A stretch of 64,000 bases of DNA, taken from the NCBI GenBank assembly GCA_024760905.1, contig CM045733.1, forward strand, positions 30,907,001-30,971,000, in the 5' to 3' direction. The position numbers and the translations under genes were made by a program. The stretch is from Plotosus lineatus. Taxonomy: Eukaryota; Chordata; Actinopteri; Siluriformes; Plotosidae. Below are positions 35,448 to 46,405 of this stretch, in pieces. The notes under the pieces were generated by a model. That model made no database searches. It saw only the letters and a program-made list of their open reading frames with translations, and was not told where the DNA came from. How positions within the stretch are numbered: the stretch's first letter is position 1; the number at the start of each line of letters is the position of its first letter.

Positions 35448-35802
35448 ATAGTCTATTACACAAAAATATAACTACATGAAGCTATGGCCTGGAAAGCTCT
35501 CTAATGTGTATTCTGCCCTGGTCTCAAACAAATAATCATATGAAACATTAATTCATAATAGCAGACTTTCTCGTTAATCTAGGGCTTTGCTTGCTCTTAA
35601 TATATAACCTACAATTGTATGCACTGTGGACGCTTGCACAAAATCGTTAATTCTTTGTTAATACAGCACGGTTTGTTTGTTTTCTTTAAATTCATGGTCT
35701 CTTTCTATAATTATCCTATTACAGGGGTAAATTTATAGGGCACTGAAATTCTTTTAGATTTTTTCTAGATATGTCTCAAATCTGGCATTTTTATTCATTT
35801 AG
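34703..35802. other. troponin I intron with (CA)n at 35383-35443
   Basis: AT-rich intron between two secure exons. The only feature is a CG/CA alternating microsatellite (GTGTGCACGCACGCGCACAC then CA units). Confidence 0.7.
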
Positions 35803-35934
35803 ATGCTGCTCCTCAACAGAGCAATGGAAGAGTTGGAGAAGGAGAAACTAGAAAGGGATGAAGAGAAATCACGCTACCTAGAAGAAAAAGTGACTCCTCT
35901 ACAGCTCTCTGGGCTCTCAATGGCAGAGTTACAA
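35803..35934 (+). CDS. tnni1: troponin I exon: IT-arm helix 1 (troponin T-binding)
   Basis: A 44-codon exon, phase 0 at both ends, with acceptor TTCATTTAG and donor CAA/GTATAC. It encodes a charged helix that begins MLLLNRAMEELEKEK, continues through EEKSRYLEEK and ends LSGLSMAELQ. Its length and register match human TNNI1 exactly from the LMLAKAKE segment to RYLAER. This region pairs with troponin T in the IT arm. The following intron (35935-45753) is about 9.8 kb and carries most of the mobile DNA between 36 and 45.2 kb. Confidence 0.92.
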
Positions 35935-36180
35935 GTATACATAAAGACCTAGAAATTAAATTCTACAAGTGGAAATAGAAGAAATAACAAACAATAGTTC
36001 CATGTCATTGTAGAAAACTCATTTCGAGCTAGTTGAGTATTTCTGTTGCTCATTTTATTAACAAGTTCCATGAGTATAATTCTCATCTCTTAACCATTCG
36101 CTCTCAATTTTCCAATAGTAATGGACTTACTACGCTCTTTTGGCTTGAGATGAAATCACTTTAAAAGTAACAAGTTTAGG

Positions 36181-36436
36181 GCAGCACAGTGATATGGTGG
36201 TTAGCATGTCCACCTCACAGCAAGAGGGCCTGGGTTTGATTCCTAGCTCGGGAATGTGTGAAGTTTACTTCCCCCCGCTTATGTGGGTTTCCAAAAACAT
36301 GTACAGTGCTGTTCCAAATCATCGCCCCTATGTGTGAGTGTGAATGTTCGCCCTGCAATGGCCTGGTACCAGTTGAGATGGGTGCCATTTTCCTTTTCAC
36401 TCTTATTAAACACCTTAGAAAATGAATGAGTAACAA
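36181..36436 (+). mobile_element. SINE family B
   Basis: GGGCAGCACAGTGATATGGTGGTTAGC, GGGCCTGGGTTTGATTCC (B box), AGTTTAC...GTGGGTTTCC, GTGAGTGTGAATG, then an L2-like tail ...TTAGAAAATGAATGA. It is the common fish tRNA SINE type GGGCGGCACGGTGG. Confidence 0.8.
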
Positions 36437-36840
36437 GTAACTCTGCAGTTTCATCCACTCTTCATGATCAGTCAAAATGCACTCAGGTCAATAATCACCT
36501 GGAAAAATTGACTTAGACACATTTTGCTGCTTTGGCAACTGTATATCTCCTTTGCCAAAGTGACAATCTAAACTAATTCGACATCAGGACTTAAAGATGT
36601 CCAAATAGATTATACACTGAGAGTCAACACTTTGAGACAATTATTTTCAACATTATTTTTATTCTGTTACCCAAAACTGAATTTTTGTAATCTGGATAAT
36701 TTCTTTAGCATGCTGGCTTCAAAAGGAAAAAAAAAACAAAAAACAAAACGCACAACAAAAAAAGTATTAAGAATAAATTATGCACATCAAAAACTATAAA
36801 ACAATATGACACCTGCCAAATTTAAAAAAAGTCATAACAG

Positions 36841-37092
36841 TCAATTACCGCGTTCATTTGCATTGATACAGGCAATGATTTTTGGTGACACAGCACAGAG
36901 AAAACAGTCCCACGAGTGTTGCAACCAGATGTAGTGATCCTGTTCAGGAGTCGTCATGCTCTCTTGCTGTAGACGTGACCTGTCATCAACTGACCCGGTC
37001 AGGTTGTGGTGGTCAATCAGGTTTCTGATGGTGTGTTGTGTACAGCCCATATGCCTTGCTACTTCACTGTAGCTCAACCTGTACTCTGTCAT
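36841..37092 (-). pseudogene. Tc1/IS630-type transposase N-terminal fragment
   Basis: MTEYRLSYSEVARHMGCTQH, TIRNLIDHHNLTGSVDDRSR and MTTPEQDHYIWLQHSWD resemble the helix-turn-helix and second DNA-binding half (TGS.DDRPRSGRPRVTTP.QDRYI) of Tc1-like transposases. No DDE part seen. Confidence 0.65.
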
Positions 37093-37129
37093 ATCTATTG
37101 CTTGGAGATGTTTTTCACATGATAGATGT

Positions 37130-37463
37130 GATAGGGCGCAGGATCGCTGATCCTAAGGTTGGGGGTTCAAGTCCCCACAGGGTTGCCACTGTCCCCCCAG
37201 TGCAGGTAACTGGGTTATCAAAGGCAGGCCATGTCTCTCACTGTCCATGGTGAGAGGCATGTAAATGAACCATTGCTGACTTTCGTCAAGAGTAGGCTGC
37301 AAAGCCGTCAGCGTGTTTCTGTCCCTTGCTAAAGGGTTGTGACAAGAACGACATCCAACGTAAAAACCTATGCCAAATCAAATGTGCGGATCAGATGATT
37401 CGCTGTGGCGACTCCTGAGAAAGGGAAAAAGATGAAAAGAAGAAGAAGAAGAAGAAGAAGAAG
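37130..37463 (+). mobile_element. SINE family A, RTE-type tail
   Basis: ATAGGGCGCAGGATCGCTGATCC, GGGGGTTCAAGTCCCC (B box), the family body, then GATGATTCGCTGTGGCGACTCC and (GAA)n, identical in kind to the RTE 3' end. The tRNA head is slightly eroded. Confidence 0.88.
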
Positions 37464-37726
37464 ATGTGGCATTATAACATGCATTACACCAACAACCATT
37501 TTTGAGTCATTATATAGGCTTTTTAAACCACTCCTCAAATTCTGCAGATACAAATTGTGTTTTGCTCAAACTGCATTTGGTCCACTTTTGCAAAGTGACC
37601 TAAACATGAGAAAATGATGAGTTGTCATTTTGTCACACTTCATTGCACAAGTGTCTGAGTACTATCATCCATAAAGTCTCAGGGTATATTGCAAATACCC
37701 TTTACAAATAGAGATACAGACGCTCC

Positions 37727-38301
37727 ACGACTTACATTTTTAGTTGGTTCCGGACGGCCGAACGTAAGTTGAAAGTGAATGCAAGTTGTTACAGTGACGT
37801 ATGACGTATGACGTGTGAGGTATGACGCTCATACTGTACTATACATCCATAAATACCGTTACCGTATCTCATAAAACAACCCTAAATCAATTATTATAAA
37901 CATAACATTGTAAAATAATATCAAATATATCAAATAATATCAACATTAATTTCAAATAAGTCACTTATTTATACCGAGTCACTTTACATGAAGTTTAAAA
38001 CAGCCAATCAACGCTTACAATATGTGAGGTGCTCAAAACCGAAAGTCGGTACTTGCTGTGGGTTATACGGACTTCCGGTCTTTCAAGTGAGCAAAGGTGC
38101 TGTTGAACTTGTTTAGAACTCACCCTGCACTGATGTGAATCACCAGCAGAACGGAGAGTTTTTTCTTTTCTGGATTCGGGTTTTCATTCATTTTAAAACT
38201 CTCTTTGCTTAACTTAGTATGCATAGTAGATTGCGCCAATCCGAGCAGATAGTTAATTCATCTCTGTGTATGAAACTTGCACCCATGCTAGTAGGCTTAC
38301 G

Positions 38302-38305
<4 letters not shown>
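37727..38305. mobile_element. DNA-transposon-like repeat, copy 2 (uninterrupted)
   Basis: Paralogue of 4105-5138 without the SINE. The empty site AATATCAAATATATCAAAT lies near 37920-37940. It ends at a (TA)n array (38306-38350). Confidence 0.65.

Positions 38306-38350
<45 letters not shown>
38306..38350. repeat. (TA)n microsatellite
   Basis: About 22 TA units ending at the TIR of a Tigger element. Confidence 0.95.
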
Positions 38351-38352
<2 letters not shown>

Positions 38353-39142
38353 TAAAACCTCCGCTGACGAACGCTTAAGCTCACGAACTTTTCGCCTCAA
38401 GAACATTAAATTTGCGAGCATATTGTCTCTGCTGACGAACTAGTTTTCGGCGGACGAATCAAACCACGCGGTCGAACAGCGCCACGGTGGCGGCCACGAG
38501 AAGCTGACGCACGCTCACGGCGTCACAGTTCGTCACACCCCTTTCTTTGAATACGGAAGTGGTTTGTGTTTGCTAGACATTTTGGACCATATTGAGTGTA
38601 CTTTTGCTATTATGGGACCGAAAAAGACCCCACCACAGGCGGTGATCATTGAAAAACACGAACGAGGTGTGCGTTTGTGTGACTCAGCGTCCCAGTACCA
38701 GTACGCTAAGTCTACCATTGCTCCCATCCTTAAGAACAAGGAAGCTATTAAGGGTGCGTGTGTGGCTATGCGTGTTTCCAAACAGTAGGCGTTTCCAAAC
38801 ACTCCTTCCAAACAGTAAGTCCCTCCCTCCCTCCCTCCTCCTCCCACTCCATTCCATCAAGCCATCAACTACCATCACAAAGGTAAATAAAACGACTTTA
38901 TTATACAGTACAGTTTATTTCTTTAATTACAATACAATAGACATTTATTATACATAAAATAAGGTATATTTTTGTGTAGTTTTAAGGCTTATTTAGTAGA
39001 AAATTATGTTTTATGGGGACCTGGGAACGGATTATTCTCATTTTAATGGTTTCTTATGGGAAATAAATGTTCGGAAGACGAACTTTTCGCCTCACACACA
39101 CTTTCTGGGAACCAATTATGTTCGTGAGCTGAGGTATCACTG

Positions 39143-39143
<1 letters not shown>
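38351..39143 (+). mobile_element. Tigger-type transposon, internally deleted
   Basis: TIRs CAGTAAAACCTCCGCTGACG and, inverted, CAGTGATACCTCAGCTCACG, both with TA outside (the right one runs into TATATA). One transposase N-terminal frame is left (38611-38787). Confidence 0.85.
38611..38787 (+). pseudogene. Tigger transposase N-terminus (CENP-B-type HTH)
   Basis: MGPKKTPPQAVIIEKHERGV, SASQYQYAKSTIAPILKNKE and AIKGACVAM correspond to the pipsqueak/CENP-B-like helix-turn-helix of Tigger transposases (start MGPKK..., STI..ILKNKEAIK.A). A stop follows at 38786-38788; the DDE core is absent. Confidence 0.8.

Positions 39144-39149
<6 letters not shown>

Positions 39150-39195
<46 letters not shown>
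39150..39195. repeat. (TG)n microsatellite
   Basis: About 22 TG units at the left border of duplicated block B. Confidence 0.95.
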
Positions 39196-39196
<1 letters not shown>

Positions 39197-39485
39197 TGTG
39201 AGAAAGAGGGAGAGCTAGACATATGAGATGTTGGATTATCCCATCTCTATTATCTTGACATATAGATTTTTCTAGTAAGAAAGTACCCAGCATTTAGTCA
39301 TGGAGTAAATACCAATAAAGAACATACAAATGCATTGTATTATATTATATGTAGTTCAGCTTCACTGTAACAATCTAATTAGGTCCTGCTTATAATGCAA
39401 ATAGAGTGTAGGTTATAGTAATGATTAAGAAAAACTTAATTTTTCACTGTGATATTTATTGATAATAAAATATTATACAGCCTAC
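39194..39485 (+). repeat. duplicated block B (292 bp, copy at 27651-27942)
   Basis: Same length as block A and nearly the same sequence. To its right are (CA)n, (TA)n and (GA)n arrays. It lies in the 9.8-kb troponin I intron. Confidence 0.93.
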
Positions 39486-39486
39486 G

Positions 39487-39628
<142 letters not shown>

Positions 39629-39688
39629 ATTTTCTGAGTAGATCCTTCCGTAGGAGAGTGCTCAATATTTTTTGGTAGAGCAAATAAC

Positions 39689-39849
39689 AATAAAAATAAA
39701 AATAAAAGAACAGGACAAAGACTTTCTATTAATCTTCTATAATCACCTGAAGAGAGAGGATGATTTCACCACCCCTCGAAACCGATCTGTAGTGATAAAT
39801 GGAGTTTCAATATAAAGTCTTTGTCCTGTCCTTTTATTTTTATTATTAA
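39689..39849. mobile_element. inverted-repeat MITE-like element
   Basis: The left arm (39689-39731, with ACAGGACAAAGACTTT) and the right arm (39811-39849, with AAAGTCTTTGTCCTGTCC) are inverted copies around an 80-nt centre. Confidence 0.75.
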
Positions 39850-39956
39850 GTCTTCCTTCACCACATCCATAAATCTCTTCTTCTCTCTAGTACTTTGTTG
39901 AATGTTCTTGTCAGAAAATCTACTGCTACCTCTCCTAGACACTTCCATACCTCCAC

Positions 39957-39960
<4 letters not shown>
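39850..39960 (-). mobile_element. RTE mosaic fragment
   Basis: TCCTTCACCACATCCATAAA (near the RTE 3' end) lies next to CTTTGTTGAATGTTCTTGTC (RT N-part), pieces about 1.3 kb apart in the intact element. Confidence 0.75.

Positions 39961-40024
<64 letters not shown>
39961..40024. repeat. (TA)n microsatellite
   Basis: About 32 TA units between the RTE mosaic and the hAT remnant. Confidence 0.96.
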
Positions 40025-40029
<5 letters not shown>

Positions 40030-40034
<5 letters not shown>

Positions 40035-41915
40035 GACAGGAAGTGCGTTCCATGTTCTCACAATTAGCTGGTCTGCAGGTTGAAGTTTTTCATGTCTGTC
40101 CATTTGTGTTTGCTTGCCAGCTCTGCTTGTTCTCATGCAAGTCTTTCCAAATCTTTATTCAGTGATTTGAACTTGTTCAACCAGATGTCTGAGGCCTTCA
40201 GGTCAACAACTCCTACCTCAAAATTTCTGAACGACACCGAGGAAGAAAATCATGTTTACTTTGTCCACTTCACATTCCTGTGGAGTGATTAACTTAAAAT
40301 GACAAGTGTGCTCACGAAATTCCCAAAAGCGTGCTGCACGAAATGAGATGTGAAGCCTGCTAGCTGCTGGAGATCAAAATGTTAAGTGGGGTAACTTGCT
40401 GTGCATGGATCTTTAAACCTGTTTCAATACTCACGGTAAAGATTTCTGGCTTGTTTTCAAGTGCAAAAACTGCTTGTCGAAGGAATAAAACTACTGTATT
40501 TCCAAAGTCTTGCATTTTCACATTGAATTAGTTTAGCTGTTTATTTCATGTCCACAAGATAATAAAACTTGAGGAGCCACTCAGTGTTTGCTAGTTTGGG
40601 ATGCTCTACATCTTTCATTTGAAGAAAAGTCCAGATTTCACTCAGGGACCTTCCCTGTTGATAGCCATTGCACATTACAGACCAGGATAATTATTCACAT
40701 CTTCATCCAGCAGTGCTTTAAACTGGCTATCATTAAAGCTCGGGCAACAATCAAGTTGACCACCCGACTGACCAGTGACATCACTTCATCAAGCTGCTTG
40801 TCACACTTTTGAGCACAAAGTGCCTCCTGATGTAGAATGCAATGAAACTTTAGGATGGGCGTATTCTCCTGTTCACGAAGAAGCACTACAAAATCTCTGT
40901 TCTTTCCCCCACCATACACGCAGAACCCTCAGTGCACACAGAAATAAATGTATCCAGCAGCAGATTTTTTCTTTAGTGAACTCCATTGAAAGATTCAACT
41001 TTTATCCTTTTCAGTGGCAAAACAGCAAGACTTTACTCATGCAGTGTGTCACCTGCAATGTACCATTCAATAATACTGAACTGAGTGACATCTTTTAACT
41101 CATCCAAAGCGAGGGAAAGATATTTTGCTGCAAACATTCACTTGTTCCTCCACTTGATTTGACATCATGATTATATGATCCTAAACAGTTCTTGCTGATA
41201 GTGGCATGCCTTTATTCCTTTGATTATCTTATCTTTGTCAGAAAAGTCATCAAAAAGTTCATTAGCCACATCAAGCATGAATGTTTTGGCATATTTGCCA
41301 TGTAAATGTAAATGGCTTCCCATTCCTCACAATTGCTAAAGAAACAGAAAAACTAGCCGAACACCAGTCATCCAGTCAGTCTTCCCACTGAGACCCTCAC
41401 TGTGCTAAGACCCCTGGGCAAGGTCTCAACCACAAGTGTGCCTCTGTTCACCCAGCAGTATAAATGGGTACCAGTAACAATATACTGGGAAGGTAACCTG
41501 CGATGGACTAGCGTCCCATCCAGGGGGAGTTGAACTCCTGGTCGCTTCACGCCACGGAAACCGGGGATAAGCACTGGCCTGATGAGCCACGAGGCTCGGG
41601 TGTAAAAACCCAACAGACTTACCTTACCAGTCATCTTATTCGGCCAATATACGGCGTTTCTGCTGACTAGTTTGCCCTCTGGGCAGTAGCTCTTGGCAGG
41701 TCTTCTTTCTACTATCCCCTGCCAGATATTTCAAGGCAAATGCAGCATGGCATGTGTCGAAATGTCACTTTATATTTGTACATTTTATCAATGAAATTTT
41801 ATCATTTAATTTTAGACACACTGCAGAACCTGCTCTCTCCACAAAAGCGAATTCTTCTGTCCATTCCTGCTGAAATGTGCGATACTCCTCATCTATCTTT
41901 CTTTTCGCCATCTTT
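40030..41915 (-). pseudogene. hAT (ZBED/GTF2IRD2-like) transposase, decayed
   Basis: In order on the minus strand: AKRKIDEEYRTFQQEWTEEF and FAFVERAGSAVCL (BED finger region), FMLDVANELFDDFSDKDKII, FHCILHQEALCAQKCDKQLD, EVMSLVSRVVNLIVARALM, and near the left end ASKHKWTDMKNF and VRTWNALPVTY. These are the blocks of a hAT transposase of the type often annotated GTF2IRD2-like. Many stops and indels. Confidence 0.85.
41373..41625 (+). mobile_element. SINE family C, 5' truncated, in hAT, 10-bp TSD
   Basis: ACCAGTCATC flanks it (41363-41372 and 41626-41635). Body CTGTGCTAAGACCCCTGGGC and CACCCAGCAGTATAAATGGG as in the copy at 57713; the 3' end is CCCAACAGACTTACCTT. Confidence 0.9.
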
Positions 41916-42301
41916 TTGGTTAAAAGGGTTAGCACTGCATATATGAGCTGCCTAAAAATGAAAGAAATTTAGTTCTTGACTTTACAACAACTTGTGCAGG
42001 CTGTTGCATAAAATCCAATAAAACTTGAGTTTCAAGGTATCGGTCCCTCCTGCATACCAACGTACAGACAGGATTGGCTCTCTGCTTCACACCACCCTGA
42101 ACAGGTGCAGTTGAAAATAGATGCATAGATTAAAATGCCTGAGATTTTTTTATTTGGTTATTTTGATGGCTTTTTTTAAACACTGTGTGCATTAATTACT
42201 CTGTTAAGAAATGCAAGCTAAGATTTATCTGAGAGCCAGATGCAGTCATCAAAAGAACCACATCTGGCTTGCGAGCCATAAGTTCACAACCCCTGGTCTA
42301 G

Positions 42302-44228
42302 AAGTGTGGTTCAGAAGACCTCTAGGAGTAAAACCAGTGCAAGGACTTGCAATGACGCTGGTAACCAGTGTCTGCCCTGGAGCCAGGCCTAGGGGAGGGG
42401 CTACAAAGTGAGTGCCTGGTAGTCGGGCTTTTGCTGATGGTGCCTAGACAGGCAAGCCCAAAGAGAAGAGTCTGGAGGTTCAGAAGGGGGTCTGCCCATC
42501 ACTGGGGCAGAGGTCACCAGGGAAATTAAAAGCTCCTCTGTGGCCAGGCTTCAGGTATGGATGAGTGTTGCCCTGAGCACCTCTGAGCTCTGGATGTTGT
42601 AGGATTGGCTTGGTTGAAACATCTCTGCAACATCACCTCGTCATACGTCTGGATTGACAAAACGTGGTGGTAGTTTCTCCTTTTTTAAAAAGGGGGCCCA
42701 AGGGTTTTGTTTCATAAATTGTGAAATCACGCTCCTCAGCAAACTGAAAGTCTGTTCAGGAGTCCTGTAGAGAAGGATCTGACTAATGGTCAAACCCAGT
42801 ATTCAGGACGATCACTGTGGTTTTTGTCCAGGTTGCACCATTCTTGACCAGCTTTACACACTCTACAGGATCCTGGAGGGGTATGGAAGTTTGCCAATCT
42901 GTCTAAATGTACTTTGTGAACTTAAAGAAGGCTTTCATTTATGTATCTAAAGAAATCTTGTGGGGGTGTACTCTGGGAATACAGTGTCCTGGACCCATTG
43001 CTATGGGCCATTCAGTCTTTGCATTGCCAGAGTGAGAATTTTTTTGGCAGTAGTACCCACCTGTCAAATTTGTTTCCAGTAAGGGTTGAACTCTGCCAAA
43101 GCTGTGCTTTGTCACCAGTTCTGTTCATAATTTTTATCAATAGAATTAGAAATGCATATGAGATATTGTGAGAGGTTCTGGTGTAATGGCCATTGGATCT
43201 CATGTCTGATTTTTGTGGATGAGGTTGTCATTTTTGCTTCAACAAGTCAGGACCTCCATCTTTCACTGGAGCGATTCCCAGCCTTGTGAAGCAGCGATGT
43301 TAAGAACCAGCAGCTCCCAGTCCAAGGTCATGGTTTTCAGCCAGTAAAGGGTGGAATGCAACCCCCAGGTCTGGAATAAGGATCTGTCCCAAATGGAATA
43401 GTTCAAGTATTTGGTATTGTTTATGAGTGAGGGAAGAATGGAATGGGAAATTGACAGGCAGATCAGCAAAGACTCTGCTGTAAAGCAGAACCTGTACCAG
43501 TCTGTCATGGTGAAGAGGAACCTGAGATGGAAAACAGTGTACTTTTGTTCCAGTTGATTTCCATTCCTACCATAAACTATGTTAATAAGTTTTTGGTAGT
43601 GACCAAAAGAACAAGAGAGTTTATAAGCAGCTTAAATGAGTTTCCTTTGCAGAGGTATAATGAAAAGCTCTTTCATCCATGACAGTGGTGTCAAACTCAT
43701 GCCACAAAGGGCCATGTGGCTGCAAGTTTTTGTTTTAACCAAGTACACACCTTGACTTGACTCATTTGAACAAAGGGTTTGAGTCTTCAGGCAGTTGATT
43801 GGTCAATCTTTGTGCTCTGTACGGAGACTGAACAATGAACTGCCTGAAGACTGAGATCAGTTGTTTACATGAGCCAAGTCAGGTGTGTTGCTTCTTGGTT
43901 GAAACAAAACCCCACAGCCACATGGTGCTTTGTAGCATGAGTTTGATACCTGTGATCCGACAGAAGCTTGGAGCAGAACGGCTGCTTCTCATTTGTTAAG
44001 CGGAACCAGATGAGGTGGCTCAGGCATCTGCTTAGAATGCCTCTTGAATGCCTCTCTGTTGTTGTGTTTCAAACATGCCCAATTGGGAAGAGACCTCGGG
44101 GTCAACCCAAAACACACAGTCAGGACTGTGTCTCTTGGCCAGTCTGGGAATGCCTCAAGTGTCCCCCAGGAAGAGCTGGACAACAGCTGCCAGAAAACAC
44201 AGCAGTGACTTCCCTCATTAGTTAGTAG
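42302..44228 (+). mobile_element. non-LTR retrotransposon, decayed (copy 1)
   Basis: Paralogue of 46406-48183. Fragments of RT are visible (LCQSCALSPVLFIIFINRI, motif B-like), then the C-terminal MRWLRHLLRMPLECL and GKRPRGQPKT. It starts beside the hAT end. A MITE lies inside. Confidence 0.8.
43683..43954. mobile_element. hAT-like MITE with long inverted repeats
   Basis: CAGTGGTGTCAAACTCATGC...GCAAGTTTTTGTTTTAACCAAG and, inverted at the right end, CAGGTATCAAACTCATGCTA...TTTTGTTTCAACCAAG. The arms cover about 60 bp each. It splits the LINE; the flanks CATCCATGA and GATCCGACA may be an eroded TSD. Confidence 0.85.
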
Positions 44229-44428
44229 GGGCGGCATTTCAGCAGTAAAAACTTCATGTGCTTATAAACAGACTGTATATCTCTGCACCATGATGTTGAT
44301 AAACACACACACACTTCTCCCTCTTATCTTACTGATGTCTGCAGTATGATTGCCTCAGTGTACAGAGTGAGTCTGTAGCTAAATAGAGCATTCTGTGACT
44401 TTGTCTAAAATCCAGGTCTAAGTGAAAA

Positions 44429-44690
44429 TTAAAGTGAAATACTGTAATCCTGGCTTGTAGCTTCTTCCATTTGTTTTCCAGAGATCGTATGCTGACTAAC
44501 AGCAAGATGGGTAGTGGTGTTCAGCTTCCATAGGCTTTTAGTCGGGCATGGAGCACTCCCCTCTTGCCGATCTTGCACCACTGAAGCACCTTTTGGAGTA
44601 CCCCAGCTCTCCATTGGGCTCTTTTTTCTCAGAATGTCGCAAACGGTCGATTTGGCCACTCCTTACATGTCTACTCTCTCTCTCTAATGA
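44429..44690 (-). pseudogene. Tc1-type transposase fragment
   Basis: AKSTVCDILRKKSPMESWGT matches the Tc1 helix-turn-helix (VAKSTV..ILRK), then frames drift. Only the N-terminal part remains. Confidence 0.7.
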
Positions 44691-44814
44691 TTTTATTTAT
44701 TTATTTTTTTAGCCTAAGACTAGTCTGTGTCATTTCCATTGCGAGCTCCATTTCACACATGTTGTGAGTTCTCAGCAACAGCTTCCAAATGCAAGGCCAC
44801 ACCTGGTGTCACAC

Positions 44815-44975
44815 AATTCGCCTAATGTGCATGCGTTTGGACTCATGGTGGGAGTACCTGGAGGAAACTGACATAAGTATGGCTTGTGCCACACAAAAAC
44901 ACCTGAGGCCAGGACTCGAAAACTCAGGACCTTCTTGTATTGAGGTATACTTGCTAACTACACCGTTCTAATTTA
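44815..44975 (-). mobile_element. SINE family B, truncated
   Basis: Minus strand: GGTGTAGTTAGCAAGTATACC, GTCCTGAGTTTTCGAGTCC (B box), GTCAGTTTCCTCCAGGTAC. The tail is missing. Confidence 0.6.
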
Positions 44976-45002
44976 TGTGCTGTAATCTAAAATAGTGGCA
45001 TA

Positions 45003-45168
45003 TGCCCTTATCCACAGAAAGTTACATTTTTACCCTTTTACATGAGTAGTTGAGGGTTAAAGGCCTTGCTCAAGGGCACACCAGTGTCAGTTTAGTGGTA
45101 CTGGGACTTGAACCCCAACTTTTGATTATTAACTCAGCACCTTACCCACCGAGCCACCACTGCCCCAT
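45003..45168 (-). mobile_element. SINE family D (tRNA-derived)
   Basis: Minus strand: GGGCAGTGGTGGCTCGGTGGG, TTGGGGTTCAAGTCCCAG (B box), GTGTGCCCTTGAGCAAGGCC and GGATAAGGGCATATGCC at the 3' end. Confidence 0.8.
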
Positions 45169-45753
45169 AAAAACATACAATGGTAGAAGCAGCTTTAGCT
45201 TGATGGAGATATGATTCTTGTAATTCCACTTCACTCTGCTCTGCTGGATAGGTTCCATGGCTTGAGCACAGTTGATGATTTCCTATCCATCCTGGACTGC
45301 ATTCAGGACATGCACACTAATATCAGGATATTCTTGAACTGAAAACTTAGCTCAGTGACGCCTGTCATCATCATTATGAGTGTTTTTAATATTAAAATTA
45401 AATAGCAATGCGCTGATAATTGGGAATGAAAGCAAGAATGGAAGATTACTCATTTAATTATGGTTCTTCTAATTGGAGGGCTGCAAAAAAAGTTTGCAAA
45501 TGTAGTTGTTATTTAAAGAAACAAGCTTAGTGGTCCTTCATTCATTCTTAGAATAACAGCTACATTTGCAAACTTTATTTTGACTACTCACATAGCAACC
45601 TCTTTGACAACTGCTCATGAGAAAAATAACATGGCTCATGCACCCAGAAAGGGTTTAGAGACTAATAACACTTCTAGAAAGATAAATGCTATGGTGATCC
45701 TATCTACAATTAATTGGACTAAAATAACTTACAGACTTCCTTATATCTTTCAG
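45169..45753. other. end of the 9.8-kb troponin I intron
   Basis: No repeat or gene that I can name, AT-rich near the exon. Confidence 0.5.
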
Positions 45754-45843
45754 AATTTGTGCAGACAACTCTATGCAAAGATTGACGTCGTGGATGAGGA
45801 GCGGTATGATTGTGAGGCTAAAGTGATGAAGCATAATAAAGAT
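45754..45843 (+). CDS. tnni1: troponin I exon: IT-arm coiled coil
   Basis: A 30-codon exon, phase 0 at both ends (acceptor ATCTTTCAG, donor GAT/GTAAGT). It begins NLCRQLYAKIDVVDEERYD and matches the LCRELHAKVEVVDEERYD block of slow troponin I. It forms the coiled coil with troponin T. The VVDEERYD wording favours the slow (TNNI1) type over fast TNNI2 (AAEEEKYD). Confidence 0.93.
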
Positions 45844-45954
45844 GTAAGTATTGTCAGGCTGCCATAAATATATACTTTTTACTATGACTAGGGGGAAAGA
45901 TCTCAGTGGATATTGTCTAATATGTTTTCTCTTCATATCTCACCATAATCCAAG

Positions 45955-46137
45955 ATTCGTGAACTGAAACTAAAAGTTCAGGATTTGGGAGGTAAGTTTA
46001 AGAAGCCAGCTCTGAGGAAGGTACGTGTCTCTGCTGATGAGATGATGCGAGCTCTGCTGGGCTCCAAGCATAAGGGCTCCATGGACCTGCGAGCCAACCT
46101 CAAATCTGTCAAGAAGGAGGATATCAAACAGGAGAAG
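45955..46137 (+). CDS. tnni1: troponin I exon: inhibitory and switch regions
   Basis: A 61-codon exon, phase 0 at both ends (acceptor ATCCAAG, donor AAG/GTAAGA). It starts IRELKLKVQDLGGKF and contains the actin-binding inhibitory peptide GKFKKPALRKVR, the switch segment RVSADEMMRALLGSKHK and the second actin-binding part MDLRANLKSVKKED. Most vertebrate troponin I has PPLRR/K at the centre of the inhibitory peptide; here it is PALRK, and SKHKV is SKHKG. A perfect GAG/GTAAGT donor sequence sits inside the exon at 45991/45992; reading through it is needed to keep the conserved protein. Confidence 0.95.
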
Positions 46138-46405
46138 GTAAGAGATGATCTAGAAATAAACTTTTTAAGTAGTGTATAAAAATATTTTTACGAGTTAACA
46201 TTTAAAATATTACAACATTACGTGAAATAATATTTTCATTATCCAATATTTGTTCTTTTAAATGTAGCTCACTGGTTCTGTTAACAGTACTATTGACATA
46301 ATTTCAAAAAACGTACTTTTTTAGTACATAAATGGACCTTGGCTAATGATCCAAATGTTTTTCGAAGGGAAATCTGAAAAAAAAAAAAAATTCTATCACT
46401 CTGTC

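Larger units (their letters stand above)
40030..42298 (-). mobile_element. hAT transposon with decayed transposase
   Basis: The right end, inverted, reads CCAGGGGTTGTGAACTTATGG and then a GAGCCA-rich subterminal part, as in ZBED-type hAT elements. The transposase runs leftwards and is cut by the (TA)n array at 40024. A SINE lies inside at 41373-41625. Confidence 0.85.
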
